Positions 1 to 4,337 of a DNA stretch of 6,861 bases are shown here, piece after piece (position 1 is the stretch's first letter; the number at the start of each line of letters is the position of its first letter). Source of the DNA: DASQWP01 sp050697555 (GTDB lineage Bacteria > Actinomycetota > Thermoleophilia > Gaiellales > Gaiellaceae); NCBI GenBank assembly GCA_050697555.1, contig JBOHAD010000103.1:1-6861 (forward strand), in the 5' to 3' direction. The notes beneath the pieces are model-generated. The model was not told where the DNA came from. It ran no database searches and was given only the letters and a program-made list of their open reading frames with translations. A program made the translations under genes and the position numbers.

Positions 1-221
1 ATGTGGTCGGCCGCGAGCGGCATGAGGAAGCCGCAGCGCTTGCACACGACCACGACTGCCGGAATCGCGTCCTTCTGACCGTTGCTCGACTCGATTCGGC
101 AGCGGTGCTGGCCGACGCCGAGCTGGTCGACCGCCTTGCAGAGCGGGCACGAGACCACGAACCGCGCGAGGTGAGCCTCGACGGCGGCGACGTCGACGCC
201 CGCGGCCGCAGTTTTCGCCAT
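1..221 (-). CDS. Small zinc-ribbon protein, C-terminus off the left edge
   Basis: Read from the ATG at 221-219, the minus strand gives 73 complete codons with no stop before the window edge. After a short Ala/Val-rich N-terminus there is a CPLC pair at residues 25-28 and a CKRC pair at residues 60-63. Two CxxC knuckles about 30 residues apart are typical of a zinc ribbon that binds one structural zinc. His39 and Cys41 lie between them. The second knuckle sits in a hydrophobic strand context (VVVVC before it, GFLMPL after it), as in a beta-ribbon. There is no signal peptide, so the product is probably cytoplasmic. It is divergent from the glycosyltransferase gene, 70 bp away. I do not recognise the family; a DNA/RNA-binding or protein-interaction zinc ribbon is possible. 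The gene call is fairly sure, the function unknown. Confidence 0.72.
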   Translation of the reverse strand, partial: MAKTAAAGVDVAAVEAHLARFVVSCPLCKAVDQLGVGQHRCRIESSNGQKDAIPAVVVVCKRCGFLMPLAADH

Positions 222-227
222 GCTTCG

Positions 228-233
228 ACGGTA
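228..233 (-). promoter_or_regulatory. Possible -10 box of a leaderless promoter for the zinc-ribbon gene
   Basis: The minus strand reads TACCGT, followed by six bases and then the ATG at 221. A TANNNT hexamer ending 6-7 bases before a start codon is the usual sign of a leaderless transcript in GC-rich actinobacteria, and this gene has only a weak GAAG purine stretch in front of it. No -35 box is convincing at 16-18 bp spacing. It is a position-based guess. Confidence 0.28.
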
Positions 234-275
234 GCGGCGCAAGCGGGTGCGAGCCTCCCCCGTTCGAGTAACGCC

Positions 276-285
276 GACAATTGTC
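276..285. promoter_or_regulatory. Perfect 10-bp palindrome GACAATTGTC in the divergent gap
   Basis: GACAATTGTC is a perfect palindrome and one of the few AT-containing stretches in the 70-bp gap between the divergent zinc-ribbon and glycosyltransferase genes. It ends six bases before the glycosyltransferase ATG. A repressor bound here would block the promoter or start of the plus-strand genes. A 10-bp palindrome can occur by chance, and I know no regulator with this exact site. Confidence 0.25.
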
Positions 286-291
286 ACGAAG

Positions 292-1311
292 ATGCGGATC
301 CTGCTCGTCTCGCAGATGTTCCCCGGGCCCGCGGCCCCGGACTTCGGCGTCTTCGTCCGCGACCTCGCTCGCGAGCTCGAGCGACGGGGGAACGACCTCG
401 CGTATGCCGTCGTCGACCGGAGGGGCGGCACGCCCGTCAAGCACGCGCGGCTCGCCGTGCGTGCGCTCGCGGAGGCCCGTCGCTTTCGGCCGGACGTGGT
501 CTACGCACACTTCCTGTTGCCTGCCGGAGTCATCGCCGCCGCAGCGGCCAGGGTCGCGGGCGCCGGGCTCGTCGTGACAGCGCACGGGCAGGACGTCCGC
601 AACGCAGGCTCGATCCGAGGCGTCCGCGCGGCGACGCACGCCGGGCTGCGACGCGCGCGTGTCGTCGCCGTCTCCGACTTCCTGCGTCGGGAGCTCGTCG
701 CGCGGTTGCCCGAGCTCGAAGGCCGCGTGGACGTGATCGACTGCGGCGTCGACCTCGAGCGCTTTCGCGGCCGGGACGCGGTGGAGCTGCGCGAGCGACT
801 CGGCTGGCAGGGCGAGCCACCCTTCTTCCTCTGCGTCGGTTCGCTCGACGAGCGAAAGAACGTCGGCCGGCTCGCCGCTGCTTTCGAGCGCCTCGCAGGG
901 GGCTCGCTCGCCTTCGTGGGCGACGGTCCGCTGCGGGCGCAGATCGAGGGAAGGGCCGGCGTCCGGATCGTCGGCCGAGTTCCTCACGACCAGGTGGCGG
1001 ACTGGGTCGGCGCCTGCGACGTCCTCTGCCAGCCGAGCCTCGTCGAGCCGTTCGGGCAGGCGCTCCTCGAGGGGCTGGCGAGCGAGCGCCCGGTCACGGC
1101 GACGCGCGTCGGGGGTCCGCCGGAGTTCGTGACGCCGGAGGTCGGCACTCTCGTCGACCCGGAGACCGTCGACTCGATCGCCGCTGGCCTTCGGGCGGCA
1201 GCAGCGCTTCCCCGTCCGAACGCGGCCGCCCGCCGGGTCGCAGAGGAGCACGACGTCCGCCGGCAAGCCGAGCGGATCGAGGCCGTCCTCCGAGCGGCCT
1301 CGGCAGAATAG
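292..1311 (+). CDS. GT4-family glycosyltransferase (GT-B fold)
   Basis: 339 residues, a normal length for a compact GT-B enzyme that moves a sugar from a nucleotide donor to a glycan or lipid acceptor on the cytoplasmic face of the membrane. The N-terminal Rossmann-like half opens with MRILLVSQMFPG and has VVTAHGQDV (about 94-102) and the VVAVSDFLRRELV strand-helix (124-136). The linker carries VIDCGVDLERF (148-158). The C-terminal donor-binding half has VGSLDERKN (182-190), FVGDGPLR (208-215), VGRVPHDQV (227-235) and the E-x7-E motif at Glu252/Glu260 typical of retaining GT4 enzymes, followed by VGGPPEFV. The ATG at 292 is chosen because the beta-strand MRILLVS starts there; no clear Shine-Dalgarno precedes it. 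It is the first gene of the plus-strand run. Donor and acceptor cannot be read from the sequence; capsule, exopolysaccharide or glycolipid synthesis is likely. Confidence 0.9.
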   Translation: MRILLVSQMFPGPAAPDFGVFVRDLARELERRGNDLAYAVVDRRGGTPVKHARLAVRALAEARRFRPDVVYAHFLLPAGVIAAAAARVAGAGLVVTAHGQDVRNAGSIRGVRAATHAGLRRARVVAVSDFLRRELVARLPELEGRVDVIDCGVDLERFRGRDAVELRERLGWQGEPPFFLCVGSLDERKNVGRLAAAFERLAGGSLAFVGDGPLRAQIEGRAGVRIVGRVPHDQVADWVGACDVLCQPSLVEPFGQALLEGLASERPVTATRVGGPPEFVTPEVGTLVDPETVDSIAAGLRAAAALPRPNAAARRVAEEHDVRRQAERIEAVLRAASAE

Positions 1312-1319
1312 ATTCGTCG

Positions 1320-2225
1320 ATGCACCAACACGGTGAATCCCGGCTGAGCGCGGCCGCCGACCGGCGGCTGCTCGGCCTCTCGCTCGGCCTGCTCCTCGTC
1401 TTCATGGTCGCCGAGGTCGCCGTCGGGATCCTGGCGAGCTCGCTCGCCCTCCTCGCGGACGCAGCGCACATGCTCACGGACGCCGCCGCTCTCGCTCTGG
1501 CGCTCGTCGCCGCCTCCCTGGCGGCGCGCCCGGCGAAGGGCCGCTGGACGTTCGGCTTCGGCCGAGCCGAGATCCTCGCCGCCCAGGCGAACGGGCTCAC
1601 GCTCGCGCTGCTCGGGCTCTGGATCGTCTACGAGGCCGCCCGGCGGCTCGCCGATCCGCTCGAGGTCGACGCCGGTCTCGTCGGCGTGGTCGCCCTCGTC
1701 GGGATCGCCGTCAATCTCGGGGTGTTGGCGCTCCTCTCCCGCGCCGAGCGGAAGAGCCTCAACGTCCGCGGGGCATACCTCCACATCGTCACGGATCTCG
1801 CTGCCTTCCTCGGCACGGCTGCGGCCGCCGGCCTCATCCTCCTCACGGGCTCGGACCGGTTCGACTCGATCGCGTCGCTCTTCGTGGCGGTGCTCATGCT
1901 CGTTGCGAGCTGGACGCTCCTCCGGGAGTCGGGCCGCATCTTCCTCGAGGGAGCGCCCTCGTCGACCCCGCCGGCGGAAGTGGGACGCGCGATCGCCGAG
2001 CACCCGGGCGTGGCGGAGGCGCACGACCTCCACGTCTGGACGGTCACGGACGGCTTCCCGGCGCTCTCAGCGCACGTCCTCGTCGATCCGACGGGGGACT
2101 GTCACCGCATCCGCCTCGAGCTGGAGAGCATGCTCCACGAGCGCTTCCGCATCGACCATACGACGCTCCAGGTCGAGCACGTCGGTGCCGCGCATGGGCT
2201 GGAGATCGGCCGCGTGCGATCGTGA
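1320..2225 (+). CDS. Cation diffusion facilitator (CDF) zinc/divalent metal exporter
   Basis: 301 residues, the normal CDF length. Members are inner-membrane dimers that export Zn2+ or related divalent metals in exchange for protons. Six membrane segments can be placed at about 19-39, 43-67, 85-105, 119-139, 152-175 and 184-203. The transport-site signature is intact: HxxxD in TM2 (His50, Asp54, in AHMLTDA) and HxxxD in TM5 (His155, Asp159, in HIVTD). This two-His two-Asp arrangement is typical of Zn-preferring ZitB/CzcD-type members. The cytoplasmic ferredoxin-like C-terminal domain follows (about 215-290), with HDLHVW at 235-240 and the later His252 and His280 that commonly bind regulatory metal. 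There is no His-rich cytoplasmic loop between TM4 and TM5; only His2 and His4 occur at the N-terminus. The ATG is 8 bp after the glycosyltransferase stop, so the two are probably cotranscribed. The frame is open far upstream, but that part overlaps the glycosyltransferase and is spurious. Confidence 0.93.
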   Translation: MHQHGESRLSAAADRRLLGLSLGLLLVFMVAEVAVGILASSLALLADAAHMLTDAAALALALVAASLAARPAKGRWTFGFGRAEILAAQANGLTLALLGLWIVYEAARRLADPLEVDAGLVGVVALVGIAVNLGVLALLSRAERKSLNVRGAYLHIVTDLAAFLGTAAAAGLILLTGSDRFDSIASLFVAVLMLVASWTLLRESGRIFLEGAPSSTPPAEVGRAIAEHPGVAEAHDLHVWTVTDGFPALSAHVLVDPTGDCHRIRLELESMLHERFRIDHTTLQVEHVGAAHGLEIGRVRS

Positions 2226-2247
2226 CCGGGACGGGCGCCAAGTCGTT

Positions 2248-2252
2248 GAAGG
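2248..2252 (+). promoter_or_regulatory. Ribosome binding site (GAAGG) deciding the receiver start
   Basis: GAAGG lies five bases before the ATG at 2258 and supports that start over the in-frame GTG at 2222, which overlaps the CDF stop codon but has no purine-rich sequence in front of it. Confidence 0.5.
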
Positions 2253-2257
2253 CCGTG

Positions 2258-2641
2258 ATGCACGCTGAGCGGCCGGTGACGGTGCTCATCGCGGACGACA
2301 GCGACCTCTTCGCGGCAGCGCTCGAGGCCGTCCTCACCGGGGAGGAGGGGATCGAGGTCGTGGGGAGCGCCGGGGACGGCGAGGAGGCCATGCGCCTGGC
2401 GGGCGAGCTGCGCCCGCAGGTCGTGCTCATGGACATCAGCATGCCCGGGGTCGACGGGTTCGAGGCGACCGAACGCATTCGGGCTGAGCTCTCGGAGGTC
2501 TGCGTCCTTGTGCTGACCGGATCGGCGGCGGACGCGGACGTGCGCAGGGCTCACGAGGCGGGCGCGTCCGGCTACGTGACGAAGGACCGGATCGCCGAGG
2601 AGCTCGTCCACGCGATCAGGGACGTGGCGGCAAGCTGCTAG
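2258..2641 (+). CDS. Stand-alone response-regulator receiver (REC) domain protein
   Basis: 127 residues forming one complete receiver domain. All phosphorylation-site residues are present: the acidic pair Asp13/Asp14 (IADDSD), the phosphoacceptor Asp59 at the end of VVLMD, Thr87 (LVLTG), Tyr106 (SGYVTKD) and Lys109. The GxxEEAMRL and SGYVTKD wording resembles the NarL/LuxR-type receivers, yet the protein stops right after helix 5 (HAIRDVAASC) with no DNA-binding domain. It therefore probably acts by protein contact or as a phosphorelay intermediate. No histidine kinase is in the window, so the partner is unknown. It is 32 bp after the CDF gene and 9 bp before secG, hence probably cotranscribed. 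An alternative GTG start at 2222 would add 12 residues and a GTGA overlap with the CDF gene. Confidence 0.88.
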   Translation: MHAERPVTVLIADDSDLFAAALEAVLTGEEGIEVVGSAGDGEEAMRLAGELRPQVVLMDISMPGVDGFEATERIRAELSEVCVLVLTGSAADADVRRAHEAGASGYVTKDRIAEELVHAIRDVAASC

Positions 2642-2650
2642 CCTGAGGCC

Positions 2651-2869
2651 GTGCTGCAGGTTCTCGCAGTCGTCCAGGTGCTGCTCTCGGCCGCTCTCGT
2701 CGGGCTCGTGCTCATGCACTCGGGACGCGACAGCGGCTTCGGCGGCCTCGGCTTCACGCCGGCCTCCCAGGGCGGGCAGCACATCGTCGAGCGCAACCTG
2801 ACGCGGCTGACCATCGTGGTCGCCTTCATCTTCGGGGCGAACACGATCGCGCTCTTCTACCAGCTCTAA
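2651..2869 (+). CDS. secG: Preprotein translocase subunit SecG
   Basis: 72 residues with the SecG layout. A first membrane helix (about 3-22) is followed by a short cytoplasmic loop rich in Gly and Ser (HSGRDSGFGGLGF, about 23-35). A linker (ASQGGQHIVERNLTRLT) and a second membrane helix (about 52-70) end at the C-terminus. SecG is the non-essential third subunit of the SecYEG channel and aids SecA-driven export. The start is a GTG at 2651, nine bases after the receiver stop. TGAGG lies just before it but with only two bases of spacing, so initiation may depend partly on coupling to the upstream gene. The next gene is convergent and its stop is 4 bp away, so any transcription terminator must lie inside coding sequence. 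Confidence 0.9.
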   Translation: MLQVLAVVQVLLSAALVGLVLMHSGRDSGFGGLGFTPASQGGQHIVERNLTRLTIVVAFIFGANTIALFYQL

Positions 2870-2873
2870 TGCA

Positions 2874-3131
2874 CTAGCCGCCGGCGATCGCGCCGACGAG
2901 CCGCACCGTCTCGCCGCCCGCGAGCGGTGCGTCCAGTCCGCCTCGGTCGCGGGCGTCGACGCCGTCCACGTAGACGTTGACGAGCCGCCTGAGCTCTCCG
3001 CGCTCGTCGAGGACGAGGTTGGAGACCGGAAGCGCGCGGAGGGCCTCGCCCACCGTCTCCGCGTCGAGCTCGAACCGGTTCTGCCCGCCCGCCTCCGCCG
3101 CCAGGATCGAGGGCAGGAGGACTAGTGCCAT
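2874..3131 (-). CDS. MoaD/ThiS-family sulfur-carrier protein
   Basis: 85 residues with the small ubiquitin-like beta-grasp pattern of MoaD/ThiS. A first strand (MALVLLPSIL) leads to a helix with TVGEALRAL (about 26-33). VNVYVDGVDARDRGGLDAPL (51-70) comes next, then ETVRLVGAIAGG, ending in the free Gly-Gly that such proteins use for adenylation and thiocarboxylate formation. Members donate sulfur to molybdopterin, thiamine or other acceptors; neither moaE nor thiamine or activating-enzyme genes are in the window, so the pathway is not identifiable. The ATG at 3131 lies inside the end of the beta-propeller gene (10-bp overlap) and has GAGG seven bases upstream, which indicates coupled translation. 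An open frame continues further upstream on this strand, but that part lies over the propeller gene and is out of its frame, so it is rejected. Confidence 0.85.
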   Translation of the reverse strand: MALVLLPSILAAEAGGQNRFELDAETVGEALRALPVSNLVLDERGELRRLVNVYVDGVDARDRGGLDAPLAGGETVRLVGAIAGG

Positions 3132-4198
3132 TCGCCCGCCTCGACTGAGAGCACGGGCGGCAGCTGGGACGCCGCCTCGACCCAGCTCTCGCCCTCGTCC
3201 GGCGAGACGAAGATCGACCCGCTCTGCGTCCCCATGTACACGCCGAAGGGATCGAGCCGGTCGAACGCGAAGCCCTCCCGGAGGACGGCGGCCCAGGCCT
3301 GCTCTGGCAGCCCGCTCGAGGAGAGCTCCCAGCTCGCGCCTCCGTCCCGCGTGCGGTAGACGCCGAGACGGCCGTCGCAGGTGACGCGGTTCTCGGCCCC
3401 CTCCTCGGGCACGACGAAGGCCGTGTCGGGGTCGCGCGGGTGCAGCGCCAGCGCGAAGCCGAAGTCGCTCGGGAGGCCGTTGCCGTCCAGCCGCTCCCAG
3501 GTCTCGCCCCGGTCGTCCGAGCGGTAGACGCCGCAGTGGTTCTGCTGCCACAGGCGCTCCGGCCGGGCGGGGTGGGAGAGCAGCTTGTGCACGCATTGGC
3601 CGACCTCCGGATAGCTCTCCGGGAGGAAGTCGGCGGCGGTGCCCCGGTTGGCGGGCGTCCAGCTCTCACCGGCGTCCTCGCTCCGGAAGACGCCGGCGGC
3701 GGAGATGCCGACGTAAAGCCGCTCGGGCTCCTCCGGGTCGAGCTGGATCGAGTGGCAGCACATGCCGCCCGCGCCGGGCATCCAGCGCTCCCGGGTCGGA
3801 TCCTGGAGAAGCCCCTCGACGGCGTGCCACGTGGCGCCACCGTCGTCCGTGCGGAAGAGGACGCCGGGATCGCCGCCGAGCCAGAGGCGTCCTTCCTCGC
3901 CCTCACGCCCCGGCTCGACGTGCCAGGTCGCCGCGAGCTTGAGGCCGCTCTCCTCCGGCAGGCCGAGCTCCTCCGCCCGCTCCCAGGTCTGCTCCCGGTC
4001 ACTCGACCGGTGCACGGTCGCGCCGTAGAACGCGTTGTTCGTCGCCGCGTGGATCGTCCCGTCGCGCGGGTCGAGGACGGCGTGGTACACCGACCAGCCG
4101 GTGAGGAAGGGACCCTCGAGCGTCCAGCGGCGCCGATCCTCGCCGCTCTCCAGGAGGAAGAGCCCCTTGCGTGTGCCCGCGAGGAGGAGGACGCTCAC
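3122..4198 (-). CDS. Asp-box (BNR) beta-propeller protein, sialidase/VPS10-like repeat
   Basis: 358 residues carrying six S/T-x-D-x-G-x-[ST]-W Asp-box repeats: at about 65-72 (SSDREQTW, degenerate), 117-124, 173-180, 227-234, 283-290 and 332-339. This predicts a six-bladed propeller of the type often labelled exo-alpha-sialidase or WD40/YVTN/BNR-like. There is no signal peptide or membrane segment, so it is probably cytoplasmic, and I see no clear sialidase catalytic set; glycosidase activity should not be assumed. Cys/His-rich loops stand out: TWHVEPG (91-97), GMCCHS (145-150), QCVH (201-204) and QNHCGVYRS (219-227). The GTG at 4198 is chosen because the first strand, SVLLLAGTRKGLFLLE, begins there. 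An in-frame ATG at 4324 would add 42 residues of non-family-like sequence. The gene overlaps the MoaD-like gene by 10 bp. Its function is unknown. Confidence 0.85.
   Translation of the reverse strand: MSVLLLAGTRKGLFLLESGEDRRRWTLEGPFLTGWSVYHAVLDPRDGTIHAATNNAFYGATVHRSSDREQTWERAEELGLPEESGLKLAATWHVEPGREGEEGRLWLGGDPGVLFRTDDGGATWHAVEGLLQDPTRERWMPGAGGMCCHSIQLDPEEPERLYVGISAAGVFRSEDAGESWTPANRGTAADFLPESYPEVGQCVHKLLSHPARPERLWQQNHCGVYRSDDRGETWERLDGNGLPSDFGFALALHPRDPDTAFVVPEEGAENRVTCDGRLGVYRTRDGGASWELSSSGLPEQAWAAVLREGFAFDRLDPFGVYMGTQSGSIFVSPDEGESWVEAASQLPPVLSVEAGEWH
3139..3142 (-). promoter_or_regulatory. Ribosome binding site (GAGG) of the MoaD-like gene
   Basis: The minus strand has GAGG with seven bases to the ATG at 3131, inside the last codons of the propeller gene. 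It is the best-placed Shine-Dalgarno sequence in the window and fixes the MoaD-like start. Confidence 0.6.
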
Positions 4199-4317
4199 GG
4201 CCCGAGACCATACCGCGCCGGATACTTGTGTTCCACGCGCACAAGCTCGACGGACCGGCCCCGGAGCGGAATCCACCCCGTCTCCGGGCATGACGACTTT
4301 GTGCCTGTGGAACACAA
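4195..4317 (-). CDS. Doubtful 40-residue small ORF ending at the propeller start
   Basis: In the gap after pmbA, a frame opens at a TTG (4317) and runs 40 codons to a TGA at 4197-4195, which overlaps the propeller GTG as GTGA. The N-terminal part is rich in Cys, Ser, Thr and Gly (CSTGTKSSCPETG, residues 2-14). The C-terminal part reads like a folded or charged tail (VELVRVEHKYPARYG, 24-38). Third-position GC is high only in the second half, and the first half of the gap looks more coding-like in another frame (from the ATG at 4324). This would also fit a frameshifted remnant of one small gene. No good ribosome binding site is present, and the frame covers the palindromic sites, so chance is a serious alternative. 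I do not recognise it. Confidence 0.2.
   Translation of the reverse strand: MCSTGTKSSCPETGWIPLRGRSVELVRVEHKYPARYGLGP
4207..4212 (-). promoter_or_regulatory. Possible -10 box for the propeller-moaD pair
   Basis: The minus strand reads TATGGT, eight bases before the GTG at 4198, as expected for a near-leaderless transcript. Seventeen bases further upstream lies TGGAAC (4235-4230), a poor -35 match that falls inside the proximal palindromic site. It would separate transcription of the propeller and MoaD-like genes from tldD-pmbA. The evidence is only motif and position. Confidence 0.3.
4225..4245. promoter_or_regulatory. Palindromic site 1 (CTTGTG-N9-CACAAG), proximal to the propeller start
   Basis: Six-base inverted half-sites CTTGTG and CACAAG are separated by nine bases, with the centre at 4235. 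The size (21 bp) and symmetry suit a dimeric helix-turn-helix regulator. The site lies 27-47 bp upstream of the propeller GTG, over the -35 region of the possible promoter. A near-identical copy is centred 73 bp away at 4308. I cannot name a regulator for this sequence. Confidence 0.45.
4260..4288. repeat. GC-rich hairpin between the two palindromic sites
   Basis: CCCGGAG at 4260-4266 pairs with CTCCGGG at 4282-4288. The stem extends inward through CGG/CCG (4267-4269 with 4278-4280) after one bulged base, leaving an 8-base loop. There is no T-run on either side, so it is not a standard intrinsic terminator. It could still pause or end transcription downstream of pmbA, or be part of a larger structured element with the flanking repeats. 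Confidence 0.4.
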
Positions 4318-4318
4318 G
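4299..4318. promoter_or_regulatory. Palindromic site 2 (TTGTG-N9-CACAAG), inverted copy of site 1
   Basis: TTGTG (4299-4303) and CACAA (4313-4317) form an inverted repeat with a nine-base spacer, centre 4308. Read on the minus strand, 18 of the 20 bases from 4318 to 4299 match site 1 read on the plus strand from 4225 to 4244, including twelve contiguous identical bases (CTTGTGTTCCAC). It lies about 20 bp downstream of the pmbA stop and about 100-120 bp upstream of the propeller start, well placed as an auxiliary operator. Confidence 0.45.
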
Positions 4319-4337
4319 CTCCATCCGCGGCGCGCGC

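Noticed and set aside
247..291. Upstream GTG start for the glycosyltransferase, adding 15 residues
   Set aside because: The first conserved strand begins at MRILLVS, and the extension shows no family likeness.
3..1319. Long open frame on the plus strand in front of, and in frame with, the CDF exporter
   Set aside because: It overlaps the well-supported glycosyltransferase in another frame and translates to Arg/Ala/Pro-rich low-complexity sequence; it is open only because of high GC. The CDF homology starts at the ATG at 1320.
984..2782. Several minus-strand open frames opposite the CDF, receiver and secG genes
   Set aside because: All are opposite strongly supported genes and have charged, low-complexity translations.
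2882..2895. Small hairpin after secG as an intrinsic terminator
   Set aside because: The stem is five pairs, it has no T-run, and it encodes the Gly-Gly end of the MoaD-like protein.
4199..4324. In-frame ATG start at 4324 for the propeller protein, adding 42 residues
   Set aside because: The family sequence begins at the GTG at 4198. The extension crosses the palindromic sites and loses coding-like third-position GC in its second half.
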